Assembly (NCBI GenBank): GCA_964419055.1
Contig: CAYQNU010000007.1
Coordinates: 120,119-184,118, forward strand
From: CAYQNU01 sp964419055
Lineage (GTDB): Bacteria > Bacteroidota > Bacteroidia > Flavobacteriales_D > Parvicellaceae
DNA length: 64,000 bases
Direction: 5' to 3'
A model generated the notes under the pieces. The model did no database searches. It saw only the letters and a program-made list of their open reading frames with translations, and had not been told where the DNA came from. Both the position numbers and the translations under genes were made by a program. The number at the start of each line of letters is the position of its first letter. Position 1 is the stretch's first letter. Below, in pieces: positions 33,940 to 42,534 of the stretch.

Positions 33940-34809
33940 TTAAGAGTTGAAAATATCTTTAGTATTGGCTGTGATTTTAATGCAAATATCATCCAATGGC
34001 AAATCATTATCATCTACACCAAAGGGGTCTTCCAATTCCTCCGCTAATATTTCAATACTTACCAAAACGTAAAACACAAAAATGGCCATAAAAATGGTTC
34101 CATAACCCAACGAAGAGACAAACGCAATGGGAACAGTGGCTACGTAAATAAAAATAAATTTTTTCAAGAACATGCTGTAAGAGTAGGGTATTGGCGTATT
34201 TCTTATACGCTCACACGCACCTGAAATATCTAAAAAAGAGTTTAAATTGGTGTCTAAATAGAGTAAATCGACTTCAGTAAGTTGTCCGTTTCGTTTAAGC
34301 TCGTTCAATTTTTTATACATCAATTGCACAATGGAATTGGGAATGTGTTGGCATTTTGATAAATACGTTAATTCGTCCTCCGTCAAATCTAAATCATCCA
34401 ATTTAACGCCTTTTCGCAGGTTGTCTTTGAGAGCTTCAGCAAAATTGGAGATCATTCGTCTAAAAAATGCCTTATCAGCATTGTTCAATTCCATCTCAGC
34501 TATTTTTATGGATAATTGACGAGAATTATTCAATAATTCGCCCCATTTTTTTCTTCCTTCCCACCACCGGTCATAAGCCGTATTGGTTCTAAATACTAAA
34601 AGCAAAGAAAGGGAGAAACCTATTAATGAATAAATTTCTGCCGTGTGTGTCAAAAAATTATATTCTGATAAATATCTTAATTCAAGGAAGGTGATAATAA
34701 ATGAAATAATTCCCATAGCTATCAGCTGTGGCCACAACTTATAGAGGGTATCGCTTTTGGCAATGTGAAAGATTAATTTTATCCAAGATTTTGGATTGTA
34801 AGTAATCAT
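33940..34809 (-). CDS. Bestrophin-family ion channel
   Basis: A 289-residue membrane protein of the bestrophin (formerly UPF0187) family. Two early membrane helices occur at about residues 25-70 ('LIAMGIISFIITFLEL', 'YSLIGFSLSLLLVF'), followed directly by the signature 'FRTNTAYDRWWEGRKKWGEL'. A second hydrophobic pair lies near residues 215-255 ('FIFIYVATVPIAFVSSLGYG', 'IFMAIFVFYVLVSIEILAEE'), and the C-terminus has 'DPFGVDDNDLPLD', the conserved acidic stretch of the family. Bacterial members conduct cations and animal ones chloride. Confidence 0.92.
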   Translation of the reverse strand: MITYNPKSWIKLIFHIAKSDTLYKLWPQLIAMGIISFIITFLELRYLSEYNFLTHTAEIYSLIGFSLSLLLVFRTNTAYDRWWEGRKKWGELLNNSRQLSIKIAEMELNNADKAFFRRMISNFAEALKDNLRKGVKLDDLDLTEDELTYLSKCQHIPNSIVQLMYKKLNELKRNGQLTEVDLLYLDTNLNSFLDISGACERIRNTPIPYSYSMFLKKFIFIYVATVPIAFVSSLGYGTIFMAIFVFYVLVSIEILAEELEDPFGVDDNDLPLDDICIKITANTKDIFNS

Positions 34810-34861
34810 ATAATACGGTTGATTTTATTAATTATCGTGCGAATTTACTAATTTTGCATCA

Positions 34862-35905
34862 ATGATACGTACTCCAAAACAATTTGCCTTATTTTTAGCA
34901 TTCATACTTTCACTTTTAGCTGGGATTATTGATGTGGTGCTAGAGTTGATTATGCGAGAGGATGTGAATATTGGAATTCTTATTTTTACGATTCTCATCA
35001 CAGGTATTTTGGGTTATTTCGTTATTTATTATTTACTAGAAAAACTCATTACTCAAAAAATTAGAGCACTTTATCGAACCATTCACTCCTTTAAAATATC
35101 TAAAGGTGATTTTCCTATTAACATGAACGATGATGTATTGGCTCAATCAGAAAGAGACGTGTTGTCATGGGCAAAAGGAAATAAAGATGAAATTACCAAA
35201 TTAAAAGATCAAGAGTCATTCAGAAGAGAGTTTATCGGCAATTTGGCTCACGAGTTGAGAACACCCGTTTTTAGTGTTCAAGGTTATATTTTGACTTTAT
35301 TGGAAGGGGGATTGGAAGATGAAGACATAAATCGAAAGTTTTTGAAAAGAGCAGCGGATGGCATCGACCGTATGACCGGAATCATAGAAGATTTAGATAC
35401 CATTACGCGCTTGGAGTCGGATCGTCTGAACTTAAAAATGAAAAAAATTGATGTGGTAGCATTAGCCAATGAGATTATTGAAAGTTTTGAATTTAAAGCA
35501 GCAGAAAAGAAAATAAAAATCAGTTTTGACAAAAAACCTTCCGATCCCATATATGTAAATTGTGACAAAGATAAAATTGGTCAAGTTTTTACCAATCTAA
35601 TCAATAATGCCCTCAATTATGGCAATAAAAACGGGAATGTAAAAGTTCGTTTTTTTGATTATGAAGACAATATTCTTGTAGAGGTATCGGATAACGGTAT
35701 TGGCATTGCAAAAGAAAACTTGTCACGTGTTTTTGAGCGATTTTACCGCGTTGATAAAAGCCGTTCACGTCATGAAGGAGGCACAGGCTTGGGATTGGCA
35801 ATAGTAAAACACATTGTGGAATCTCACGGACAATTAATAAATGTAAGAAGTACCGTTGGTGAAGGCTCTACCTTTTCATTTACTTTAGAAAAGTATAAAG
35901 GATAA
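34862..35905 (+). CDS. PhoR-like sensor histidine kinase
   Basis: A 347-residue sensor. Two membrane helices lie near the N-terminus (about 8-30 and 38-60) with almost no extracellular loop, so it probably senses something in or near the membrane. A HAMP-like linker precedes the HisKA domain with His130 in 'NLAHELRTPVFS'. The HATPase domain has N box 'NLINNALNYG', G1 'VSDNGIGI' and 'GGTGLGLAIVKHI'. In many Bacteroidota this type sits next to an OmpR-type regulator; none is present here. Its stop is 4 bp from the stop of the convergent kinase gene at 35910. Confidence 0.92.
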   Translation: MIRTPKQFALFLAFILSLLAGIIDVVLELIMREDVNIGILIFTILITGILGYFVIYYLLEKLITQKIRALYRTIHSFKISKGDFPINMNDDVLAQSERDVLSWAKGNKDEITKLKDQESFRREFIGNLAHELRTPVFSVQGYILTLLEGGLEDEDINRKFLKRAADGIDRMTGIIEDLDTITRLESDRLNLKMKKIDVVALANEIIESFEFKAAEKKIKISFDKKPSDPIYVNCDKDKIGQVFTNLINNALNYGNKNGNVKVRFFDYEDNILVEVSDNGIGIAKENLSRVFERFYRVDKSRSRHEGGTGLGLAIVKHIVESHGQLINVRSTVGEGSTFSFTLEKYKG

Positions 35906-35909
35906 ACAA

Positions 35910-37382
35910 CTACTTTTTCAAAACAATCAAAAACGTGGTGCCTTTATCCACTTCAGATGATTTAACCGAAATTTTTCCTTGATGATGTTCTTCAATAATT
36001 CGCTTAGCAAGTGATAAGCCTAAACCCCAACCTCTTTTTTTGGTGGTATACCCTGGCTCAAAAATAGTTTTTAAAGCATTTGGTGCAATTCCCTTTCCCG
36101 TATCGCTAATTTCTATCATATTGTTCGTAGCATCTTGATATATCGTAAACTGTAGATGACCATTACCTTCCATCGCATCTACAGCATTTTTTGATAAATT
36201 TTCAATCACCCATTCAAATAAGGGTAAATTGAGGGGTGATGTTATGGTTTTGTCTTCACATTGTATAGAGAATTTAACTTTTTCAGAAACTCGTTTTTCA
36301 AGATATTGCACACTGTTGAAGAGGGAATCGTATAAGTTTTCGGGAACGAGTTTGGTTTCAGAACCTATTTTTGAAAAACGCTCAGTGATAGTGGTCAATC
36401 TACTCAAATCTTTTTTCATTTCGTGAATGGCCATTTCATCTACACCTTGATCTTTTAATAATTCGAGCCAAGCTAATAACGAACTCAGAGGGGTTCCTAA
36501 TTGATGCGCTGTTTCTTTTGCCATACCCACCCAAACTTGATTTTGCTCTGCTCTTCTAAAAGTGCTAAACAACACATAAGCAATCAACGCAAAAAGCGAA
36601 ATAATGCCCAGCATAATATAAGGGTATGCTCTCAATTGTTGTAACACCGAGGATTCTTCATAATACAACAACCCAACATTATTTTCATCCAAAACCAAAA
36701 CCAAGGGAGTGCTTGAAGCCAATAATGTGTGTATGCGGCCTTTATTCTCTTTCGTTGTAGTGTCAATATTGGTAGCAATTATTTTTTTGGTTTTGTTGGC
36801 CACAAAAACTATGGGTACCAAATTTTCGTTTTGAACCAAATCTTTATTAAATGCCTCAATCAACGAATCGCGTTTGTATTGTAGTCTAAAAAAGTTATCG
36901 CTGTTTCGATAGTAGATTAACTGACTTTTATTGTCGGCATATTTTATTTCTATGGGAGCATTCGTTTTGGGCCATTCTTCAATGTATTTTTTGATGCTAT
37001 CGGGATGTTCTGTGCTTAAATTTAATGAGGAAGAGAAATTACCGTTTTCGGTTAAAATTAACGGAATGCGTGTGTTGTTTTGTATAATTCCTAAGGCAAA
37101 GCTGTAGTCATCAATATCTTTTTGTAGTTCTAAGGTAGCTTTTACCCAGGTTTCTACATACTGTTTTTCCTCGTTGGCAAGGGCCACAAAAGATTCGTTG
37201 GTTATTTTTACTAAATCTGCTTTTTTGCTGATGGCTTCTCCCCACTGGTTAACCCGAGTCAACTCATTTTCTTTAAGACTTTTGGCAATATCATTGGCAT
37301 ACCAAATAGAAGCCCCTGCAATGATTAAAGCTGCAATGACCAAGAGTATTTTCCATTTTTGTTTTTTTGAATACAGATTCAT
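35910..37382 (-). CDS. Sensor histidine kinase (HQLGTP type) downstream of batC
   Basis: A 490-residue sensor from the ATG at 37382; a 13-residue upstream extension to 37421 would precede the first membrane helix and is less likely. It has a membrane helix at about 10-30, an extracellular region of ~230 residues, a second helix ('YIMLGIISLFALIAYVLFS'), then the kinase with His293 in 'KETAHQLGTPLSSL', and an HATPase domain ending 'GWGLGLSLAKRII'. The 'AHQLGTP' variant of the H box is common in Bacteroidota. It lies 54 bp after batC on the same strand, in the place where batD often stands, so it may be the last gene of the bat operon. Confidence 0.88.
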   Translation of the reverse strand: MNLYSKKQKWKILLVIAALIIAGASIWYANDIAKSLKENELTRVNQWGEAISKKADLVKITNESFVALANEEKQYVETWVKATLELQKDIDDYSFALGIIQNNTRIPLILTENGNFSSSLNLSTEHPDSIKKYIEEWPKTNAPIEIKYADNKSQLIYYRNSDNFFRLQYKRDSLIEAFNKDLVQNENLVPIVFVANKTKKIIATNIDTTTKENKGRIHTLLASSTPLVLVLDENNVGLLYYEESSVLQQLRAYPYIMLGIISLFALIAYVLFSTFRRAEQNQVWVGMAKETAHQLGTPLSSLLAWLELLKDQGVDEMAIHEMKKDLSRLTTITERFSKIGSETKLVPENLYDSLFNSVQYLEKRVSEKVKFSIQCEDKTITSPLNLPLFEWVIENLSKNAVDAMEGNGHLQFTIYQDATNNMIEISDTGKGIAPNALKTIFEPGYTTKKRGWGLGLSLAKRIIEEHHQGKISVKSSEVDKGTTFLIVLKK

Positions 37383-37436
37383 AAGCTGCTTTAACGTGAA
37401 TTTTATTGTTCTGTTGTACAAACAAGGACATTCTCT

Positions 37437-38324
37437 TTACCAATCTTTCTCAAGAGTGGATTCAGTTGATTTGGTAGCTTTTGAACCATTTACTTTTTGA
37501 AGTATCTTTTTTTCATCGTTGTTAATAGCATCTAAATCTTTTATAGCTTGGGCCTTGGCCGCTTGAGCGTCTTTGTCTTGTTGCTTTGGGTCCTTTTTGT
37601 CGCCTTCAGAACCATTTTGCTCTTTATCTTTATTATCTCCTTTTTGATCATTAGGTTTGTTCTGATTTCCTTTTTGATCATCTTTTTTCTCGTCTTGTTT
37701 TCCTTGGTTATTTTGGTTGTTTTTGTTTTCCTGATCTTGCTTGTTATCTTGGTTTTGTTGATTGTCTTTATTCTCTTGATTTTCCTGTTTGTCTTGTTGG
37801 TTGTTTTGTTGGTCTTTGTTTTCGTTTTTTTGATTTTGTTGAAGCTTGTTCATGGCATACGTAAGATTGTACTTAGCATCAGCATCATTGGGGTTATATT
37901 TTAGGCTTTGTTTGTATGCATTTATTGCATTCTTGTATTGACTTTGTGTCTGACCACTGGTTTGAGGATTACCTTCAGCAGCCATAGCTTCTTGTAAGTG
38001 CACATTGCCCATATTATAATATCCTCTGGCTTTATCTGATGGCGCGGCAGCCGCTTGTACATAACTGCCAAAATAGGTTTTTGCTTTTTCAAAATCTCCG
38101 TTCAAAAATGAAGCATTACCAGCATTATATAACGCCCGTGTGTTTTGTGGATTTTGTTGCGCTACTGCTTCAAAATTTTGTTGAGCAGTTTGATATTGAC
38201 CTTTTCTATAGTTCTCTACGCCTTCATTAAAAAGTACTTTGTCTTTGGTTTGACTCCAAAGCAACTGTACACTTGAGGTAGCAATCAAAGCCAAGCTCAA
38301 CAGTATAGATTTAAAAATATTCAT
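37437..38324 (-). CDS. batC: BatC-like TPR protein
   Basis: A 295-residue exported protein. The signal peptide (MNIFKSILLSLALIATSSVQ) is followed by TPR repeats at about residues 28-165 ('YRKGQYQTAQQNFEAVAQQN', 'GNASFLNGDFEKAKTYF', 'INAYKQSLKYNPNDADAKYN'). Next is a ~95-residue stretch made almost only of Gln, Asn, Lys, Asp, Glu and Gly (about 168-262). BatC is the periplasmic TPR member of the Bacteroidota aerotolerance (bat) operon. It starts 2 bp after batB ends. The low-complexity region is longer than the TPR part needs and is probably disordered. Confidence 0.85.
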   Translation of the reverse strand: MNIFKSILLSLALIATSSVQLLWSQTKDKVLFNEGVENYRKGQYQTAQQNFEAVAQQNPQNTRALYNAGNASFLNGDFEKAKTYFGSYVQAAAAPSDKARGYYNMGNVHLQEAMAAEGNPQTSGQTQSQYKNAINAYKQSLKYNPNDADAKYNLTYAMNKLQQNQKNENKDQQNNQQDKQENQENKDNQQNQDNKQDQENKNNQNNQGKQDEKKDDQKGNQNKPNDQKGDNKDKEQNGSEGDKKDPKQQDKDAQAAKAQAIKDLDAINNDEKKILQKVNGSKATKSTESTLEKDW

Positions 38325-38326
38325 AG

Positions 38327-39481
38327 TTAACTAATTTTAAAATGTTCTCGAAAGCTGGTTTTGTTTTCTAAGATCAAAATGTCGATCAATAATAAAAGTA
38401 AACCCAACCACAAAAAAGGTTGAAAATGATCGTCATAAGTCGTATATTTTTCTTTGCCCAACGCACTTTTTTCGGTGGTATTGATTTGCTCCACAAGACC
38501 TTCCAATCCCACGCTCAATCCATTGGCTCTAGAGTACGAACCTCCACCAGCATTGGCTACATCAATGAGCATTTTTTCGTTTAATTTAGTCAAAACCGTA
38601 TTACCTTCTTTATCCTTTTTTGTACCTACTTTTTGACCGTTTTGCATGAGCGGAATGGGTGCACCCATTTCACCTCCCATACCTATAGTGTGAATGGTTA
38701 CCCCTTGCTCGTGTGCCAGTTCAGCAGCTTCCAAGGCTGATTGTTCGTGATCTTCGCCATCCGAAAAAATGATTATGGTTTTGGAAACGCCATTATCAAA
38801 ATTGAATGATGACATACATGTGTTGATGGCATTTCCGATATCCGTTCCTTGAGCAGTAATCATATCCGTGTTTACATTTTGGAGGAAGAGCTTTGCTGCA
38901 TTGTAATCGGGTGTAATAGGCAATTGTTTGTAAGCCGCGCCTGCAAAAACAACCAAACCAATATGGTCACCACTTAATTTATCGAGCAATTTTTCGATAG
39001 CCAACTTGGTCACTTTAAGACGATTGTAATTCGGAGCTAAGTCTTCAGCCAACATGCTCGAACTTACATCAATGGCAATCATTATTTCAATACCTTTACT
39101 TTCTACTTCCCGCTCCTTAGTTCCAAATTGAGGGTTTGATGCGGCAATAATTAAAAATGCCACCCCCAATCGCCAAAAGGTATATTTTAGTGAAATACTT
39201 AGCGTTGAATAACCCTTAAAAATATAGGGCAATAGCGCTGTTTTGCCTAATTGACGTATGGTTTTGTTGCGCCAAAGTTGGATGTAAAAATAACCTAAAG
39301 AAAAAATTACGATTAAGGGTAAACCGTACCAAAGAACCCACTCATGCTCAAATCTAAAATTAGAAGCATTTTGGGTAATGTAATCATAAAAAAAGTAGGC
39401 ACCACCCCAAAACAAGATTTCAACCATAATTATGGTGAAAAAAAGCGGCCATATGCGAATATTGGATTGTTGTTTACTCAT
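38327..39481 (-). CDS. batB: BatB-like VWA membrane protein
   Basis: A 384-residue protein from the ATG at 39481; the frame is open to 39634, but that would overlap batA by ~150 bp. Two membrane segments lie in the first ~75 residues, with another near 105-115. The von Willebrand factor A domain has the MIDAS motif D138-V-S-S-S, plus 'AQGTDIG' and 'FSDGEDHEQ'. A last membrane helix sits at the C-terminus ('PFLWLGLLLLLIDILIL'). Bat proteins were named for aerotolerance in Bacteroides; their biochemical role is unsettled. It starts 1 bp after the batA stop. Confidence 0.88.
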   Translation of the reverse strand: MSKQQSNIRIWPLFFTIIMVEILFWGGAYFFYDYITQNASNFRFEHEWVLWYGLPLIVIFSLGYFYIQLWRNKTIRQLGKTALLPYIFKGYSTLSISLKYTFWRLGVAFLIIAASNPQFGTKEREVESKGIEIMIAIDVSSSMLAEDLAPNYNRLKVTKLAIEKLLDKLSGDHIGLVVFAGAAYKQLPITPDYNAAKLFLQNVNTDMITAQGTDIGNAINTCMSSFNFDNGVSKTIIIFSDGEDHEQSALEAAELAHEQGVTIHTIGMGGEMGAPIPLMQNGQKVGTKKDKEGNTVLTKLNEKMLIDVANAGGGSYSRANGLSVGLEGLVEQINTTEKSALGKEKYTTYDDHFQPFLWLGLLLLLIDILILENKTSFREHFKIS

Positions 39482-39482
39482 A

Positions 39483-40508
39483 TCAAGATACTGTTTTGAA
39501 TAATAAACGTAACAAAAATTCGATGGATAAAAACAAAATTCCGATGACAATAAAAGGCATGCTTTTTTCGGGTAAATCGACATCCAATGTGGTCGTTTTG
39601 ATGAGGTGTTTTTCGAGTTCATCAATCTCATCATAAATAGCTTTCAACGATTCATTATCCGTAGCTCTAAAATAACTTCCACCCGTCATAGCAGAAATTT
39701 CTTTTAATAAGGGCTCGTCAATTTCAACATCTACATAATCATATATGTACTCATTTGTAATCGGATTGATTGCAACGGGTGTTTTGGCTTTTCCATTTGT
39801 ACCTACACCAATTGTATACACACGTATATCAAAAGCCTTGGCATCTTCAGCGGCATTCATTGGATGAATTTTCCCATGGGTATTCACACCATCAGTCAAT
39901 AAAATGATGATTTTACTTTTTGCATCACTTTCACGAAGTCTGTTCACTGCTGTGGCCAATCCCATACCTATAGCTGTTCCTCCATTCACAATTCCTCTTT
40001 TAGTTTCACCAATAATATCCGAAAGTACTTTTTTGTCTGAAGTCAAGGGACATTGTGTATAAGCTTCTCCTTCAAAAACCACCAAACCAATGCGATCATT
40101 TGTTCGTTTGGCTATGAACTCTTGTGCTACTGATTTTGCGGCATCAAAACGATTGGGTTGAAAATCTTCGGCCTCCATACTACCACTGGCATCTAACGAA
40201 ATGATGATATCAATACCTTCCGTAAATTGTTCTATTTGAGTAGTAGAATCTAACTTTAGTTGCGGCCTAGCAAGAGCAATAATTAAAAATAGTAATCCCA
40301 ATGTACGGCTTATGAATTGTAGTGTTTGGATACTTATTTTGGATTTTTCATATCCATTCGTTAATGCCATGGATGAAACGGACACAGGTGTAGAACGATT
40401 GTATTTGAAATAAAAATAATAGACCCAAAACGCTGGTATTATTAATAATAACCACAGCACCCAAGCATCAGCAAATTGATAAGTTGTATAGTCAAAAAGT
40501 TCAAGCAT
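39483..40508 (-). CDS. batA: BatA-like VWA membrane protein
   Basis: A 341-residue protein. It has membrane segments at about 15-35 and 65-80, and a VWA domain with MIDAS D106-A-S108-G-S110 ('SLDASGSMEAED'), 'NGGTAIG' and 'LLTDGVNTHG'. A final membrane helix is at the C-terminus ('FIVIGILFLSIEFLLRLLF'). The topology is the usual BatA one, with the VWA domain held on the periplasmic side. Its start overlaps the upstream gene by 8 bp, and batB follows by 1 bp, showing tight coupling. Confidence 0.9.
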   Translation of the reverse strand: MLELFDYTTYQFADAWVLWLLLIIPAFWVYYFYFKYNRSTPVSVSSMALTNGYEKSKISIQTLQFISRTLGLLFLIIALARPQLKLDSTTQIEQFTEGIDIIISLDASGSMEAEDFQPNRFDAAKSVAQEFIAKRTNDRIGLVVFEGEAYTQCPLTSDKKVLSDIIGETKRGIVNGGTAIGMGLATAVNRLRESDAKSKIIILLTDGVNTHGKIHPMNAAEDAKAFDIRVYTIGVGTNGKAKTPVAINPITNEYIYDYVDVEIDEPLLKEISAMTGGSYFRATDNESLKAIYDEIDELEKHLIKTTTLDVDLPEKSMPFIVIGILFLSIEFLLRLLFKTVS

Positions 40509-41487
40509 TGGATTTACTTATTTTTTTATTTCGTACTTCAATAGCTCGTTTGATGAGTTTTTTGGCAATTTGTATAGCTGTTATGTTTTCTTGAGGCGAG
40601 GGTAATGATTTAGCAAACTTAATCATATCAGCCAACTCGAACAAACTCTCCAATTGTTGATAATCATTTTTATTTATTGCACTCAATTTAAGACTTGACA
40701 ATATTTCAAAACTGGTTTTTTCAAATGTTGAAATTTCGTATTTATGTTCTAAGTATCTACGAATTACGTTGGTGACCTCAGTATAATACTCTTTGTGTTT
40801 GTTTTGTTGCCAAAGTTCCTGTTGTTCAATAGCTTCTAATTGTAACAATAGCTGCTCTTCCAATGGAATTTTAGGCGCTATAATTTCTTCAGTGGTTTCC
40901 GATTTTTTAAATTTGCGTTTGTATATAACCCAACCCAATATTAAGGCTACCAATAGCCCAATCCAAAGGGCATATTTTTTAATAAAGAGCCAAACCAATT
41001 CCCAAAAAGTGTAAGGATCTTCAGCAATGTCTTTCATTCCTTTAATGCCTTCTTCCATATTCACAGTTGGAGCATTAACCGAAAATGTTAAGATGTTTGT
41101 AGCAACAGTATCTGAGCCAACCACTGCCTGAAAAGCCGGAAGGGAAATGGTTCCGCCTGCAAACAAGGCAATAGTAAATTCTTGTTGCCAAGTAACTATT
41201 GGATTACCTTGATTATCGGTAGTTGTTTCTGAGGTAGCAGGTGAAATGTTTACAATATCTATGCTGTCATTAATGCGCACCGAATCTTTAAATGCAGGGA
41301 AGATGACGTTCTCAGTAATAATGGAAGCAGGAAAGGTAAGACGCATATTTACCAATACGGGCTCACCTAACTCAACTTGATTTTTTTGTGCAACTATGCT
41401 CAATGAAACATCAAATTGAGCTTGAGAAAACCCAACCAAAGCGGTAAATACAACTAAATAAACTATTGAACCTATTTTTTTTATCAT
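40501..41487 (-). CDS. BatD-like exported membrane protein, short form
   Basis: A 328-residue protein between DUF58 and batA. The signal peptide ends 'GFSQAQ'. Residues ~25-140 form a beta-sandwich like the first domain of BatD ('VSLSIVAQKNQVELGEPVLV', 'FTIALFAGGTISLPAFQAVV'). A membrane helix follows at about 170-190 ('YALWIGLLVALILGWVIYKR') and then a cytoplasmic helical domain with 'NVIRRYLEHKYEISTFEKTS', which resembles DUF4381-type tails. It may stand in for the missing long BatD. It overlaps batA by 8 bp and starts 9 bp after the DUF58 gene. Confidence 0.75.
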   Translation of the reverse strand: MIKKIGSIVYLVVFTALVGFSQAQFDVSLSIVAQKNQVELGEPVLVNMRLTFPASIITENVIFPAFKDSVRINDSIDIVNISPATSETTTDNQGNPIVTWQQEFTIALFAGGTISLPAFQAVVGSDTVATNILTFSVNAPTVNMEEGIKGMKDIAEDPYTFWELVWLFIKKYALWIGLLVALILGWVIYKRKFKKSETTEEIIAPKIPLEEQLLLQLEAIEQQELWQQNKHKEYYTEVTNVIRRYLEHKYEISTFEKTSFEILSSLKLSAINKNDYQQLESLFELADMIKFAKSLPSPQENITAIQIAKKLIKRAIEVRNKKISKSNA

Positions 41488-41496
41488 AAATACCTT

Positions 41497-42369
41497 CTAT
41501 CGTTGTTTAAACAAATTCATTAAAGGCTTAATGTATGCCTTATTGGTGTTTATTTTTGTAAAATCTATTCCCGATTTTCTCAATATCCCGCTCAATTCTT
41601 TATCTCTTCTCAATGCATTAATTTTCCATTGCTGTTGCATTTTTTTGGAGTTGGTATTGTACCATCCTACTTCACCCGTTTCGTTATCTTTTAGTTGAAC
41701 GAGTCCTATTTTTGGTAATTCCGTTTCCATAGGATCTTCCACTGTGAGTGCTATTAAATCATGTTTTTTATTAACTATTTTTAAGGCATCTTCGAGGGGT
41801 TTGTCTAATGGAACCAAAAAGTCGGATATTAAAAACGCAATGGACTTCTTTTTTATGGCATTATTGAAATGTCTGAGAACGGTTACGATATCCGTTGTGG
41901 TATTTTGAGGAGTAAACTCAATCAACTCTCGGATAATTCGCAAAATATGTTTCCTACCTTTTTTGGGAGGAATGTACAATTCAACCTTGCTCGTAAATAA
42001 CATAACACCAATTTTGTCGTTATTTTGTGCTGCAGAAAAAGCCAAGATAGCGCATAATTCAGCAATTATTTCTTTTTTTATTTGCTCTTGCGTACCAAAG
42101 TTGGAGGATTTTGAGATATCGACTAACAACATCATTGTGAGCTCTCTTTCTTCTTCAAAAACCTTAACATACGGCTCATTAAAACGGGCCGTAACATTCC
42201 AATCAATGGTTCTAATTTCATCACCAGGCATATAGGCACGAACTTCGGCAAAAGCCATTCCTTTACCTTTAAAGGCTGAATGGTATTCGCCAGAAAAAAC
42301 TTGAGAAGAAAGTCCTCGAGTTTTAATCTCTATTTTTCGCACTTTTTTTAAAAGCTCTTTGGTTTCCAT
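41497..42369 (-). CDS. DUF58 domain protein
   Basis: A 290-residue protein. DUF58's signature is present: 'GEYHSAFKGKGMAFAEVRAY' and 'GDEIRTIDWNVTARFNEPYV', followed by a VWA-like part with 'LLVDISKSSNFG' and 'DFLVPLDKPLEDALK'. It has no membrane segments. DUF58 proteins are encoded with MoxR ATPases and VWA proteins across bacteria and probably act as adaptors or clients of the MoxR chaperone. It is second in the bat operon; a 165-bp gap separates it from moxR. Confidence 0.9.
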   Translation of the reverse strand: METKELLKKVRKIEIKTRGLSSQVFSGEYHSAFKGKGMAFAEVRAYMPGDEIRTIDWNVTARFNEPYVKVFEEERELTMMLLVDISKSSNFGTQEQIKKEIIAELCAILAFSAAQNNDKIGVMLFTSKVELYIPPKKGRKHILRIIRELIEFTPQNTTTDIVTVLRHFNNAIKKKSIAFLISDFLVPLDKPLEDALKIVNKKHDLIALTVEDPMETELPKIGLVQLKDNETGEVGWYNTNSKKMQQQWKINALRRDKELSGILRKSGIDFTKINTNKAYIKPLMNLFKQR

Positions 42370-42456
42370 TTAAGTTGATCTGGTTGAACAGTTATACAAT
42401 TGTTCGGTTGTTCGGTTAGCAGGTTATTTGGCAAATACTATTAAATTCAAAGGAGC

Positions 42457-42534
42457 TAAGTCTAACGTTTTTGATAATTAAGACTAAACAATCCAATTGC
42501 CATTTTAAATTCTTAAATCTAGCATCTAGAATCT
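42457..42534. repeat. Intergenic word-repeat spacer G
   Basis: The gap between moxR and the DUF58 gene holds AAGTCTAACG, AATTAAGACTAAACAATC and AATCTAGCATCTAGAATC words of the same type as those in the propeller array. It may interrupt an ancestral close spacing. Confidence 0.4.

Noticed and set aside
37548..37904. A 118-residue open frame on the plus strand, very rich in Val, Leu, Ile and Phe
   Set aside because: It is the antisense of the Q/N/K/D low-complexity tract of BatC; the hydrophobic composition is forced by that tract.
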